NCBI GenBank assembly: GCA_964441285.1
Contig: CAYTUK010000013.1
Location: 1-64,000, forward strand
Direction: 5' to 3'
Length of the DNA: 64,000 nucleotides
Origin: S010-25 sp964441285
Lineage (GTDB): Bacteria; Pseudomonadota; Gammaproteobacteria; SZUA-229
Below, piece after piece: positions 34,093 to 43,837 of this stretch. Below the pieces are notes generated by a model. That model saw only the letters and a list, made by a program, of their open reading frames with translations, had not been told where the DNA came from and searched no databases. Position numbers and translations under genes: made by a program. Numbering within the stretch: position 1 is the stretch's first letter; each line of letters opens with the position of its first letter.

Positions 34093-34404
34093 TTAAACAG
34101 AAATACCAGTAACTTCGATCTCAGTATAATACTGACGATGGCCGGTTTTTTTCTGGTGATGTTTGCGGCGTCTGAATTTCATGATTTCAACTTTTTTGCC
34201 ACGTCCGTGCGCTTTCACGGTAGCCGTTACTTTGCCGCCCTCTATGTAGGGTGTGCCTATATTAAAGTCGTCGCCGTCCGCAATCATCAGAACTTTGTCG
34301 AGTTCAATGGATGCGCCTTCTTCGGTATCCAGTTTCTCAATGCGAACTACATCGCCCTGAGCCAGTTTATATTGTTTTCCACCTGTTTTGATCACTGCGT
34401 ACAC
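34093..34404 (-). CDS. rplU: Ribosomal protein bL21
   Basis: The 103-residue protein starts at GTG 34404 with GGAG upstream and reads YAVIKTGGKQYKLAQGDVVR, ending with KFRRRKHHQKKTGHRQYYTEI, the bL21 signature for 23S rRNA contact. It is the first gene of rplU-rpmA with a strong promoter upstream. Confidence 0.97.
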   Translation of the reverse strand: MYAVIKTGGKQYKLAQGDVVRIEKLDTEEGASIELDKVLMIADGDDFNIGTPYIEGGKVTATVKAHGRGKKVEIMKFRRRKHHQKKTGHRQYYTEIEVTGISV

Positions 34405-34440
34405 AGGGGTTCTCCAAAATCGTTAAATGAAAGGGCGCAA

Positions 34441-34469
34441 ATTATACGGTTTAGCGAAGGTGCTGGCAA
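34441..34469 (-). promoter_or_regulatory. Sigma-70 promoter of rplU-rpmA
   Basis: On the minus strand TTGCCA and a perfect TATAAT are separated by exactly 17 nt, about 37 nt before the rplU start. Confidence 0.85.
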
Positions 34470-34574
34470 GTAATGTATGATATATTTTATCGCGAATTCT
34501 GAGTATTTCTGTTTATTGCGGGGAATTTCTGGTAATAAGTGCGGCAAAGTCGATGCGTCTGGGTGATATTGGAC

Positions 34575-34604
34575 TTGACACTGGGTGCTGTGGCTACATA
34601 GGAT
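34575..34604 (+). promoter_or_regulatory. Candidate sigma-70 promoter of ispB
   Basis: TTGACA (34575-34580) is perfect, followed after 18 nt by TAGGAT (34599-34604). If used, transcription starts near 34611, downstream of the first possible ATG (34553), which argues for a later start codon of ispB. Confidence 0.55.
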
Positions 34605-34636
34605 GCGCATCTTCTAAATTTATACTGGATATATCG

Positions 34637-35650
34637 TTGCCTGAAAAAACCCTGTCAGAAAAACCCCTGTTGGAACAACAGCGAGGTTTTGAAGTCATCA
34701 GTGCACAATGTCGCACGGATATGCAGGCTGTTGATAAGGTTATACATCAATACCTGTCATCGGATGTTGCTCTGGTCAACCAGCTTAGCCATTACATCGT
34801 TAACTCTGGTGGCAAACGCCTGCGACCGTTGCTGGCGGTGTTGTCAGCAAAAGTCTTTGCGTATGCAGGTGAAACGCATTATTTGCTGGCGGCAATCATA
34901 GAGTTTATTCATACTGCAACGCTATTGCATGATGATGTTGTCGATGAGTCGGATTTGCGCCGTGGCAATGAAACCGCAAATGCCCTGTTTGGTAATGCGG
35001 CTAGCGTACTGGTTGGCGATTTCCTCTATTCGCGCGCCTTCGAAATGATGGTAAATGTGGACAATATGCGAGTAATGGAGATACTGGCAACAACCACAAA
35101 TGTGATTGCTGAAGGCGAAGTTATGCAGCTAATGAATGTGCATGACGCAGACATCACCGAAGCGCATTATCTTGAGGTGATTCACTGCAAAACGGCCAAA
35201 CTGTTTGAGGCGGCAACCAGATTAGGCGCGGTACTGTGTCAGCGTCAGGTGCAGGATGAGGAAGCAATGGCTGCTTATGGGCGGCATCTGGGAACGGCCT
35301 TTCAGTTAATTGATGACGTGATGGACTACCGTTCAGACAGCGCGACAATGGGTAAAAATGTGGGCGATGATCTGGCCGAAGGCAAGCCAACATTACCTTT
35401 GTTGTATGCAATGCAAAAAGGCTCGGCGCAGCAGTCCAGGTTGATACGTGATGCCATCGAAACAGGGGGTTACGATAGGATTGATCAGGTACAGCTTATT
35501 ATTCAGCAGACGGGTGCTCTGGAATACACTGAAAAAATTGCGCAGCAAGAAGCAGAATTTGCAATTTCTCAACTTGGCAGCATTGCTGATTCGCAGAGTA
35601 AAGAAATTCTGGTACAGCTGGCGCGGCTTTCTGTACATAGAAACTATTGA
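34637..35650 (+). CDS. ispB: Octaprenyl diphosphate synthase
   Basis: The all-alpha prenyl synthase has both Asp-rich motifs: LLHDDVVDESDLRRG (first DDxxD) and FQLIDDVMDYRSD (second), plus GGKRLRPLLAVLSAKVF and GDFLYSRAF. It makes the side chain of ubiquinone. The frame is open from an ATG at 34553, but those first codons (rich in Gly and Cys) overlap a TTGACA promoter and match nothing in the family. By length against E. coli IspB (323), TTG at 34637 or TTG at 34670 is more likely; I give 34637, which has GGAT upstream. The start is unsure, the stop is certain. Confidence 0.92.
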   Translation: MPEKTLSEKPLLEQQRGFEVISAQCRTDMQAVDKVIHQYLSSDVALVNQLSHYIVNSGGKRLRPLLAVLSAKVFAYAGETHYLLAAIIEFIHTATLLHDDVVDESDLRRGNETANALFGNAASVLVGDFLYSRAFEMMVNVDNMRVMEILATTTNVIAEGEVMQLMNVHDADITEAHYLEVIHCKTAKLFEAATRLGAVLCQRQVQDEEAMAAYGRHLGTAFQLIDDVMDYRSDSATMGKNVGDDLAEGKPTLPLLYAMQKGSAQQSRLIRDAIETGGYDRIDQVQLIIQQTGALEYTEKIAQQEAEFAISQLGSIADSQSKEILVQLARLSVHRNY

Positions 35651-35765
35651 TCTATTCTCGTCAGTCATCGAGTGAAATTATTAACTGTAATGCCTGTCTT
35701 CGGTCTAAAATGGGGTTTTCGGAGCCGACTTAATTTCTGTCTATTTCAAGGTTGAGATTTAATTT

Positions 35766-36398
35766 GTGACAAAAGGTACACTGTACGTTATATCTGCCGC
35801 TTCCGGTGCGGGCAAAACCAGTCTGGTTAATGCGATAGTCAGGCTATTGCCTGCACTGGAGGTTTCTGTATCACATACGACGCGGGCGAAACGTGTCGGT
35901 GAAGAGGAAGGTGTAAACTACCACTTTGTGAATCAGAAAAGCTTTAATGCGATGGTGAGCAATGATGATTTTTTTGAACATGCGCGTGTTTTTGGTAATA
36001 TGTACGGGACATCACGGCAGCATATTCAGCAACAGTTGCTTCGAGGCAGAGATGTTATCCTTGAAATTGACTGGCAAGGTGCACAGCAGATCAGGCAACG
36101 GATGCCTGACTGCAAAACCATTCATGTGTTACCTCCCTCGATTGAGGCATTACGCGCGCGATTAAAATCGCGTGGGCAGGATAATGACACGGTGATTGAG
36201 CAGCGTATGCGTGAAGCAGTGAAAGAAATGTCGCATTATGCTGAATACGATTATCTGGTCATTAATGATGAATTTGATGTGGCCAGAGATAACCTTGCGG
36301 CAATCATTGTGGGTAACGGTATGCGTCTGGAAGTGCAGCAGAAAAAACATGCTGACTTACTGACTGAGCTATTAACTTTTGATAAATTTGGAGAATAA
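35766..36398 (+). CDS. gmk: Guanylate kinase
   Basis: The 210-residue protein starts with GTG at 35766 and reads TLYVISAASGAGKTSLVNAI (P-loop SGAGKTS), then SHTTRAKRVGEEEGVNYHF, the GMP-binding region, and the lid RLKSRGQD. It phosphorylates GMP to GDP. It opens the gmk-rpoZ-spoT cluster typical of gammaproteobacteria. Confidence 0.96.
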   Translation: MTKGTLYVISAASGAGKTSLVNAIVRLLPALEVSVSHTTRAKRVGEEEGVNYHFVNQKSFNAMVSNDDFFEHARVFGNMYGTSRQHIQQQLLRGRDVILEIDWQGAQQIRQRMPDCKTIHVLPPSIEALRARLKSRGQDNDTVIEQRMREAVKEMSHYAEYDYLVINDEFDVARDNLAAIIVGNGMRLEVQQKKHADLLTELLTFDKFGE

Positions 36399-36401
36399 AT
36401 T

Positions 36402-36665
36402 ATGGCACGCCTAACGGTAGAAGACTGCCTCGATAACGTAGAAAATCGCTTTGAACTGGTACTGGTTGCAGCAAAACGTGCGCGCCAAATTGCGATGGGC
36501 GCTGAGCCAATGGTGCCGCGTGATAATGATAAACCAACGGTTCTGGCGTTACGCGAAATAGCAGAAAATCTGGTGAATAAACAGGTTCTGGAGCAACAGG
36601 CGGCTGCACCTCAGCTTGAGGATGTTGAGGCCATGATAGAAGGTGATCTGTCTGCGGGTTTGTAA
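36402..36665 (+). CDS. rpoZ: RNA polymerase omega subunit
   Basis: The 87-residue protein reads ARLTVEDCLDNVENRFELVL, then AAKRARQI, the conserved omega core, and KPTVLALREIAE. It starts 3 nt after the gmk stop. In many proteobacteria omega helps bind ppGpp, the product of the next gene. Confidence 0.96.
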   Translation: MARLTVEDCLDNVENRFELVLVAAKRARQIAMGAEPMVPRDNDKPTVLALREIAENLVNKQVLEQQAAAPQLEDVEAMIEGDLSAGL

Positions 36666-36889
36666 GGCTCAAATGAATAGTCGCAATAGGTGATTATCTG
36701 CCTGTCTTATCAATCATGCGTATCAGTTATGGACAGGTTCGCGCGGTGAGTCTCTGGCATTGGTCGATGTTGGACAATACGAATAAAGGGTGTTTTTTTA
36801 TTGGATAGTTAAACCTGAACAGTTAAATGTGAGCCGAGCTTTTACCATGATTAGTTTTCTCTTTTATTTCGCCCAGGAATAATTCTGTT
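36666..36889. other. Spacer rpoZ-spoT
   Basis: Nothing gene-like is seen in this 224-bp gap. It is longer than in many relatives, so spoT may have its own promoter here. Confidence 0.35.
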
Positions 36890-39112
36890 GTGACCGTCCC
36901 TTCTGTCCACAACGACCTGTCTGAAGTGCGGTCGCCCCTGGGGAAAAATACTGGTCAGCAGGCGGCTAATCCGAAAAATTTAGACGAACGATTTTTAATC
37001 TCCGACCTGTGTGAGTTGCTGGCAGAATATATGCAGCCAGAGCAGGTAAAAGACGTCTATCACGCTTATTTATTTGGCGCTCAGGCACATGAAGGACAGC
37101 TCCGTGTGTCGGGTGAGCCCTATATTTATCACCCTATCGCCGTCGCCCGTATTCTTGCTCAGATGCATATGGATGTGAAAAGCATCATTGCCTCTATCTT
37201 GCATGATGTACTGGAAGATACCCCTGCCACACGAAAATTTATTGCGGCCGAATTTGGTGAAGATGTTGCACAACTGGTTGATGGTGTCAGTAAGATGATG
37301 GACATCAAATTTAAAAACAAGATTGAGCAACAAGCAGAAAATATCCAGAAAGTATTGCTTGCGATGGCAAAAGACATTCGCGTTATTATGATCAAACTGG
37401 CAGACCGGTTGCATAATATGCGTACACTGGGCGCACTAAAACCTGAAAAAAGGCGACGCATTGCTCAGGAAACACTGGATATTTATATCCCCATTGCCAA
37501 TCGGCTGGGGATGAATACAATCCGACATGAGCTGGAAGATCTGGTACTTCTGGCGATGCACCCAAAACGGTATGTTGTACTTGAACAGGCCATCAACCGT
37601 GCCAGCGGTAACCGTAAAGAGGTGATTGGCAAGATTAACCAGATACTGGCTGCCCGCCTGGTTGAACTGTTAATTGAGGCGCAGCTGGTGTCGCGCAAAA
37701 AACACCTGTTCAGCGTTTATAATAAGATGCGCCAAAAACAGTTGCCACTTAGCCAGGTGCTGGATGTGTATGCCATTCGTGTACTGGTTGATTCTGTCGA
37801 TGAATGTTATCGTGTGCTCGGTGTGGTGCATAATCTTTTTAAACCTATCCCAGGTCATTTCAAAGATTACATTGCGATTCCAAAAAGCAATGGTTATCAA
37901 TCGCTGCATACTGCTCTATATGGTCCGCATGGCATCCCTATGGAGGTGCAGGTGCGTACGCAGGAGATGAACCGATTTGCTGAAAGCGGTATTGCAGCAC
38001 ACTGGCTATATAAGTCATTAGGTGAAAATGGTCCAATTGATGCCCACGCACGGGCTCGTGACTGGTTGACGGGGATTCTGGAAATGCAGCAATCTGCCGG
38101 TAATTCGATAGAGTTTCTTGAAAATGTTAAGGTCGATTTGTTTCATGATGAAGTGTATGTCTATACACCAGAAGGTGACATCATTAAGTTACCCAGGAAT
38201 GCGACTCCGGTGGACTTTGCTTATGCTGTGCATACCGATATTGGTAATTATTGTGTCGCTGCCAAACTGGATCACAGTTTTGCACCATTGAATACGCCAC
38301 TTTATAGCGGTCAGACAGTCGAAGTTGTTACTTCACCAAACAGTCATCCTAACGCGGTCTGGTTAAATTATGTTGTGACCGCAAAAGCGCGCAGTAATAT
38401 TCGTAATTTTCTCAAAACAATACAGGCTGATGAAGCCATGTCACAAGGACGGCGTTTACTGGAACGTTGCCTGAAGCCACTGGGAATGCGGCTTGATGAT
38501 GTTTCTGAAAGTAATATCCAGTTAGTGCTAGAAGAGTACAACTTTAATCAATTATCGCAACTGCTGGAAGATATTGGTATGGGTAATCGGCCGCCCAGTT
38601 TAGTGGTAAAGCGTCTGGTGCCAGAACGTATATCGGACGGTGATTCAGAGGAAGCGCGTGAAATGAAATCGCGATCACCGTTGGCGATTGATGGTACTGA
38701 AGGAATGGTGGTTAGTTATGGGCGCTGTTGTCACCCGATTCCGGGGGACCAGATTGTGGCAAATTTGAGCAAAGGGCGTGGTATCGTGGTACACCGCCAA
38801 AGGTGTAAAAATCTGGACTCACTGGAAAAACGTGCGGATAAATGTATCGACGTGCAATGGTCAGGTGATGCTCAAGGTGATTTTAGTTGTGTTATTCGCC
38901 TGGAAGTAGAAAACAAACCCGGCGTGCTGGCACGCACTGCAACCGTTTTATCTGAGTCAGGTGTTGATATTGAAAATGTAGAAATGGAAGATCGCGATGG
39001 TTTTTCCATTGGCCTGCTGTATCAAATCAAAGTGTGTAATCGAGTGCATCTGGCTAAATTGATGCGTCGTCTGCGCCGCATATCCAGTGTAATGCGTATC
39101 TATCGATTGTGA
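36890..39112 (+). CDS. spoT: Bifunctional (p)ppGpp synthase/hydrolase
   Basis: The 740-residue protein starts with GTG and has the full RelA/SpoT layout: HD hydrolase (HPIAVARILAQMHMD, then SILHDVLEDTPATR near 106), synthetase (KSNGYQSLHTALYG near 340), TGS (VYVYTPEGDIIKLPRNATPV near 420), zinc-finger/helical and C-terminal ACT domain (RLEVENKPGVLARTATVL near 675). Intact HDVLEDT makes it a hydrolase. It is some 40 residues longer than E. coli SpoT at the N-terminus. Confidence 0.95.
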   Translation: MTVPSVHNDLSEVRSPLGKNTGQQAANPKNLDERFLISDLCELLAEYMQPEQVKDVYHAYLFGAQAHEGQLRVSGEPYIYHPIAVARILAQMHMDVKSIIASILHDVLEDTPATRKFIAAEFGEDVAQLVDGVSKMMDIKFKNKIEQQAENIQKVLLAMAKDIRVIMIKLADRLHNMRTLGALKPEKRRRIAQETLDIYIPIANRLGMNTIRHELEDLVLLAMHPKRYVVLEQAINRASGNRKEVIGKINQILAARLVELLIEAQLVSRKKHLFSVYNKMRQKQLPLSQVLDVYAIRVLVDSVDECYRVLGVVHNLFKPIPGHFKDYIAIPKSNGYQSLHTALYGPHGIPMEVQVRTQEMNRFAESGIAAHWLYKSLGENGPIDAHARARDWLTGILEMQQSAGNSIEFLENVKVDLFHDEVYVYTPEGDIIKLPRNATPVDFAYAVHTDIGNYCVAAKLDHSFAPLNTPLYSGQTVEVVTSPNSHPNAVWLNYVVTAKARSNIRNFLKTIQADEAMSQGRRLLERCLKPLGMRLDDVSESNIQLVLEEYNFNQLSQLLEDIGMGNRPPSLVVKRLVPERISDGDSEEAREMKSRSPLAIDGTEGMVVSYGRCCHPIPGDQIVANLSKGRGIVVHRQRCKNLDSLEKRADKCIDVQWSGDAQGDFSCVIRLEVENKPGVLARTATVLSESGVDIENVEMEDRDGFSIGLLYQIKVCNRVHLAKLMRRLRRISSVMRIYRL

Positions 39113-39190
39113 ATTGACTCCAATAGGGTTAATACAGGCAAGGGTTTTTATTGAATAAATTTTAAATATTTATAAGTGAGCGTTCATAAA

Positions 39191-39586
39191 ATGATAAAGG
39201 AAATAATTTCTACAGATGAAGCCCCCCAGGCGATTGGTGTTTATTCACAGGCCGTAAAAATAGATGCGACAAAAAGCAGTGTTACGGTTTATCTTTCTGG
39301 GCAAATACCCCTTATACCTGAAACCATGGAGATAGTTGATGGCGATATACGTAAGCAAATTAATCGCGTATTTAAAAATTTACTCGCCGTTGCTAATACT
39401 GCGGGCGGCGACTTATCAAATATAGTGAAATTAAATATTTTCTTAACCGACCTGTCTGATTTCCCGGTAGTGAATGAAGTTATGACAGAATATTTCGAAC
39501 CGCCCTATCCGGCACGCGCTGTAATCGGTGTTGCGGCCTTGCCAAAAGAAGCGGGTGTAGAAATGGATGCAATTATGGTGTTATGA
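39191..39586 (+). CDS. ridA: RidA-family enamine/imine deaminase
   Basis: The RidA protein reads MIKEIISTDEAPQAIGVYSQ, with SGQIPLIPETM, then TDLSDFPVVNEVM, and PARAVIGVAALPKEAGVEMDA. The Arg in PARA and the Glu near EMDA are the catalytic pair of active RidA. I use the ATG at 39191; an in-frame GTG five codons upstream lacks a ribosome binding site. It removes reactive enamines from PLP enzymes. Its stop overlaps recG by 4 nt. Confidence 0.93.
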   Translation: MIKEIISTDEAPQAIGVYSQAVKIDATKSSVTVYLSGQIPLIPETMEIVDGDIRKQINRVFKNLLAVANTAGGDLSNIVKLNIFLTDLSDFPVVNEVMTEYFEPPYPARAVIGVAALPKEAGVEMDAIMVL

Positions 39587-41694
39587 GTGATGCCGTTAAA
39601 GGATTTGAGTACCAGTCCGTACTTAGCTTAAAAGGTGTTGGTTCAGTCGTTGCTGAGAAGCTCAAACGCTTAGGTATTTACACGCTACAGGATGTGTTGT
39701 TTCATTTGCCGCTGCGCTATGAAGATAGAACCTCTGTTGTTCCCATTGGAAGCTTGCAGCCCGGTCAGCAGGTACTGGTGGAAGGCGTGATCGAACACAG
39801 TGAGGTAAAGTTTGGCGGGCGTTCACGGCGCAGTTTATTGTGCCATATTGCAGATGATAGTGGTGCCATCGTGCTACGGTTTTTCCATTTTAACAAAACC
39901 CAGCAGCAGACCTTGTCGAAAGGTAATCGGCTGCGTTGCTTTGGTGAAGTGCGGTACGGAGCCCACCGGCTTGAAATCGCGCATCCTGAATACCAGCGTA
40001 TTAACAAAGATAGTCAGTTAGAAACCAGTGAATCACTGACACCAGTCTATCCTAAAACCGAAGGTGTGCATCAAAGCCTGCTAAGAAATATTTCAATGCA
40101 GGTATTGAACCAGTTAAATAATCAAACCATGACCGACTGGTTGCCTGAAGCGGTGAATAAAAAATATTCGTTTCCTGATTTAAGCGCTGCGCTTATGCAG
40201 GTTCATCGGCCAAAAAAAAACAGTTATGTGGCCGCCTTGCTGGAATTAAACACACAGGCACAACAACGTTTAATTTTTGAAGAGCTGGTCGCAAATCAAC
40301 TTGGTTTGTTAAAAGTACGCGCTACAGTAAAAAACCAGTCAGCCCTATCGCTGAAATTAAAACCTGAATTATTAACGGCGTTCAAACAGCAATTGGGCTT
40401 TGAGCTAACAACGGCACAGGAAAAAGTAATTGTTGAAATATTAAACGATTTAAAACAGAAAAAACCCATGCTACGTTTATTGCAGGGCGACGTGGGTTCC
40501 GGTAAAACCGTTGTTGCTGCCATTGCCGCACTAACAACGGCAAGTAATGGTTTGCAGGTTGCGGTGATGGTACCGACAGAAATTTTGGCAGAACAGCACT
40601 TCAATAATTTTTCAAACTGGTTCTCGAATGCTGAGAATAGTTGTGTGTTATTAACGGGCAAAGATCGAGGCGAGGTTCGAAAAAAGAAACTGGCCGATAT
40701 TGCGCAGGGTAAGGCGAAAATAATTACAGGCACCCATGCATTATTTCAGGATGATGTGATATTTAAAGATCTGGCATTGTTAGTCGTGGATGAGCAGCAT
40801 CGATTTGGTGTGCATCAGCGTCTGGCTTTACGTGAAAAAGGCATGCAGAATAAAGCGAGAACAGAAAATTTTCTGCCACATCAGTTGATCATGACCGCAA
40901 CACCGATTCCACGTAGTCTGGCGATGACCGCTTATGCCGATCTCGATTATTCGGTGATTGATGCGCTGCCTGCAGGCAGGAAACCGGTGACGACAGTTGT
41001 GGTTTCAGCTCAGCGTCGCGAAGAAGTTATTGCGCGGGTTGCAACAGCGTGTAAAAACGGCGCGCAAGCATACTGGGTCTGCACCCTGGTTGAAGATTCT
41101 GAGTTATTGCAATGTCAGGCCGCAGAATCAACGGCTAGAATGTTAACGGAAGAATTAAAACCTTTGCGGACAGGGCTGGTTCACGGTCGTATGAAAGCAG
41201 TACAGAAGCAGGCCGCTGTTATGGCATTTAAAAACAACCAGCTGGATTTACTGGTAGCGACCACAGTTATTGAGGTGGGTGTCGATGTACCGAATGCATC
41301 ACTGATGATTATTGATAATGCCGAACGTCTGGGGTTGGCGCAGTTACATCAATTAAGAGGGCGCATTGGTCGTGGCAGTAAACAAAGTGTGTGCGTGCTT
41401 ATGTATCAGCAGCCATTATCGGAGCAGGGCAGGCAGCGGTTAGAGATTTTAAGAGATACCAGTGATGGTTTTAAAGTGGCAAGAAAAGATCTGGCAATGC
41501 GTGGACCAGGTGAAGTGCTAGGTACAAGGCAAACTGGATTAATGCAGATGCGTATTGCTGATCTGGTCAGAGATGAACACTGGTTACCGGAGGTAAAAAA
41601 AGTCGCTGAAAAAATCATTAAAAATTTTCCAGATGCTATTGAGCCGCTAGTGTGTCGCTGGTTGGGTAAGGCAGAGCAGTTTGGACAGGTATGA
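39583..41694 (+). CDS. recG: ATP-dependent DNA helicase RecG
   Basis: The 703-residue protein has the wedge/OB domain (VLVEGVIEHSEVKFGGRSRR near 64-83), helicase Walker A LLQGDVGSGKTVVAA (about 299-313), DEQHRFG (about 401-407, the variant DExx box), TATPIPRSL and the C-terminal ALATTVIEVGVDVPNA-type motif with QLHQLRGRIGRGS. It rescues stalled replication forks by regression. Confidence 0.96.
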   Translation: MSDAVKGFEYQSVLSLKGVGSVVAEKLKRLGIYTLQDVLFHLPLRYEDRTSVVPIGSLQPGQQVLVEGVIEHSEVKFGGRSRRSLLCHIADDSGAIVLRFFHFNKTQQQTLSKGNRLRCFGEVRYGAHRLEIAHPEYQRINKDSQLETSESLTPVYPKTEGVHQSLLRNISMQVLNQLNNQTMTDWLPEAVNKKYSFPDLSAALMQVHRPKKNSYVAALLELNTQAQQRLIFEELVANQLGLLKVRATVKNQSALSLKLKPELLTAFKQQLGFELTTAQEKVIVEILNDLKQKKPMLRLLQGDVGSGKTVVAAIAALTTASNGLQVAVMVPTEILAEQHFNNFSNWFSNAENSCVLLTGKDRGEVRKKKLADIAQGKAKIITGTHALFQDDVIFKDLALLVVDEQHRFGVHQRLALREKGMQNKARTENFLPHQLIMTATPIPRSLAMTAYADLDYSVIDALPAGRKPVTTVVVSAQRREEVIARVATACKNGAQAYWVCTLVEDSELLQCQAAESTARMLTEELKPLRTGLVHGRMKAVQKQAAVMAFKNNQLDLLVATTVIEVGVDVPNASLMIIDNAERLGLAQLHQLRGRIGRGSKQSVCVLMYQQPLSEQGRQRLEILRDTSDGFKVARKDLAMRGPGEVLGTRQTGLMQMRIADLVRDEHWLPEVKKVAEKIIKNFPDAIEPLVCRWLGKAEQFGQV

Positions 41695-41757
41695 ACTTTT
41701 CAGGTTAATCGAATTTACTGCGAGGCTTAAACGCAGCGTATCCTTTTCATTTATCCC

Positions 41758-42387
41758 TTAATAACTGTTCGAAGCGGTGATGCCGGTACCACCTGGACCG
41801 CAATAACCACCGGGTTTTTTTGCCAGGTATTGCTGGTGGTAATCTTCCGCATAATAAAAAGTTGCTACAGATTTAATTTCAGTGGTGATAGTACCATAGC
41901 CAGCGTTACGAAGCGTCTGTTGAAAAAAACCACGACTGACCTCGGCTACCTGTTGTTGTGCATCACTGGTGGTATAAATACCGGATCGGTATTGAGTGCC
42001 ACGGTCGTTTCCCTGTCGCATTCCCTGTGTGGGATCATGGGACTCCCAGAATACCTGTAGTAGTTTGTCTAGTGTTACTTTCTGCGGATCGTAAATCACC
42101 AGTACTACTTCATTATGTCCGGTATTGCCAGAGCAGACTTCCGCATAAGTTGGGTTAGGTGTGTATCCAGCGGAATAACCGACGGCCGTCGTATAAACGC
42201 CTTTAATCGGCCAGAATTTCTTTTCGGCACCCCAGAAGCAGCCTAAACCAAAAACAATCTGTTCGAGATGGTTGCTAAAGGGCGGCTGTAAAACATGTGC
42301 ATGAATAAAATGTTTATTGGTTACCTGTAGCGGGCTGCTGCGTCCAGGTAAAGCCTGTTCCGGTGTTGGTATTGTGTTTGATAGCAT
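41758..42387 (-). CDS. msrA: Peptide methionine sulfoxide reductase A
   Basis: The 209-residue protein has the catalytic box FGLGCFWGAEKKFW (active Cys near 51), YCGPGGTGI at the C-terminus (a resolving Cys) and an N-terminal TPEQALPGRSSPL extension as in E. coli MsrA (212). It repairs methionine-S-sulfoxide in proteins. It is convergent with recG, and a hairpin CTGCG/CGCAG lies between them. Confidence 0.95.
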   Translation of the reverse strand: MLSNTIPTPEQALPGRSSPLQVTNKHFIHAHVLQPPFSNHLEQIVFGLGCFWGAEKKFWPIKGVYTTAVGYSAGYTPNPTYAEVCSGNTGHNEVVLVIYDPQKVTLDKLLQVFWESHDPTQGMRQGNDRGTQYRSGIYTTSDAQQQVAEVSRGFFQQTLRNAGYGTITTEIKSVATFYYAEDYHQQYLAKKPGGYCGPGGTGITASNSY

Positions 42388-42483
42388 ATAATTCTTTATA
42401 CTTGTTACGGAAATTAGTGATGAGGTGGTAGCGGAGTTTGTTCTGGTATTGTCATTGAAGTTAAAACAGGACTAAGGAAGCGC

Positions 42484-43812
42484 TTATTCAGAGCTTTCCT
42501 GGACAATGTCTTTAATCGATGTCTTGCTCAAGGTGTTTTTTATATTGCCATCAATTTGCGTAATTATATCTTCAATGGCTGTGCCGCTATTAATTTCATC
42601 AGGATGTAGGTAAGGCGTTTCATCAGCTTGTCTGATAGCGCTGATGACATGGTAAATACTAATATTTTCCAGTGATTGCGCAGGTATAAAAGTATTTTTT
42701 TTAGCATCAAGACTAACCAGTAAATGGGCTTTTTCTAGTGCAGCAATAACTGGAAGAATCGCCTGTTCTGAAATATCCAGTAATTTTGATAGTCGTAAAG
42801 CGCTCCACGGAATCTTGTTATGGTAAAAATGATTGCCTGCTTTTTGCATAATAGTTAATGCCAGCTTTTCTCGTAGGCGACAGCTTAAACAGATTGACTG
42901 CTGACGGTTATTGGTGCGTTCGGGGTGTTGGTGATAAAACGCAATGGAGGCACCGGTTAATAAAATTAGCCAGGTCGTATAAATCCAGAGCATAAAAATA
43001 ATTAAAATTGCAAAACTGGAATAGATGGCTGTGTAGTTAGTTGAATTAACGATAAAGGCAGTAAAAATCCAGCTGGTTATTTTCCAGAATACACTGGCAC
43101 TTATAGCACCTGTCAGGGCAGATTTTATTTTAACTTTAGTGTTTGGTACTAACAGATAAATAAAGGTAAACACTGCAATAGTAAGAAAAAATGGAATTAG
43201 TTTTCCAATAAATAATATTAGTGATCCGAATGGCTCGATTATAAGAATGTCATTAACAATGGTGGAGTTATTAATGGTTGCCGTCATCCCGATGGCCGAA
43301 AAAATAAGCACTGGGCCAACCATAATGACACTGAGGTAATTGCTGAAACGCTGAGTCAATCTGCGTGTGGTTGAGATTTTCCAGGTAAAGTTAAATGCAG
43401 ATTCAATTTTTTTAACCAGAGAAAGTACGGTAAAAATCAATATTAACAGACCAAATGTACCCAGGGCCCCTACTTTAGTATTATCAACAAAAGCGATTAT
43501 CTGGTTGGTGATTTGCGTGCTTTTATCGCCCATTGGAGCAAGTAAATGCAGCAGAGCAGGTTCGAGCTGGTTATGTACGCCAAAACCTTTTAAAACCGAA
43601 AAACTAATAGCAAGTAGTGGCACCAGTGAGAGCAAAGTAGTGTAAACCAGACTCATCGCACGCAACGAAAGTTGGCCATCGGACAGGTTGAAAATGGTAG
43701 CGTAAAGGATGCGTAACACTTTTATAATGCGAGTTTTCCATGAAGGCAATTTCTTCGCGCTGCTTTGCCAGATAAAACCTGTAATGGCACTGTTTATTTC
43801 AGTTATTTTCAT
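42484..43812 (-). CDS. YihY/BrkB-family membrane protein with C-terminal winged helix
   Basis: The 442-residue protein has six membrane helices in its first 290 residues. It shows YTTLLSLVPLLAISFSVLKG and the family's long loops, then a cytoplasmic tail of about 130 residues. The tail (about 310-380, LREKLALTIMQKAGNHFYHN, then RLSKLLDISEQAILPVIAAL) looks like a winged-helix fold as in some long members of the family. The old name RNase BN is wrong for this family; its function is unknown. Confidence 0.87.
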   Translation of the reverse strand: MKITEINSAITGFIWQSSAKKLPSWKTRIIKVLRILYATIFNLSDGQLSLRAMSLVYTTLLSLVPLLAISFSVLKGFGVHNQLEPALLHLLAPMGDKSTQITNQIIAFVDNTKVGALGTFGLLILIFTVLSLVKKIESAFNFTWKISTTRRLTQRFSNYLSVIMVGPVLIFSAIGMTATINNSTIVNDILIIEPFGSLILFIGKLIPFFLTIAVFTFIYLLVPNTKVKIKSALTGAISASVFWKITSWIFTAFIVNSTNYTAIYSSFAILIIFMLWIYTTWLILLTGASIAFYHQHPERTNNRQQSICLSCRLREKLALTIMQKAGNHFYHNKIPWSALRLSKLLDISEQAILPVIAALEKAHLLVSLDAKKNTFIPAQSLENISIYHVISAIRQADETPYLHPDEINSGTAIEDIITQIDGNIKNTLSKTSIKDIVQESSE

Positions 43813-43837
43813 GTGGACTGTTAAAATAACGATAGGT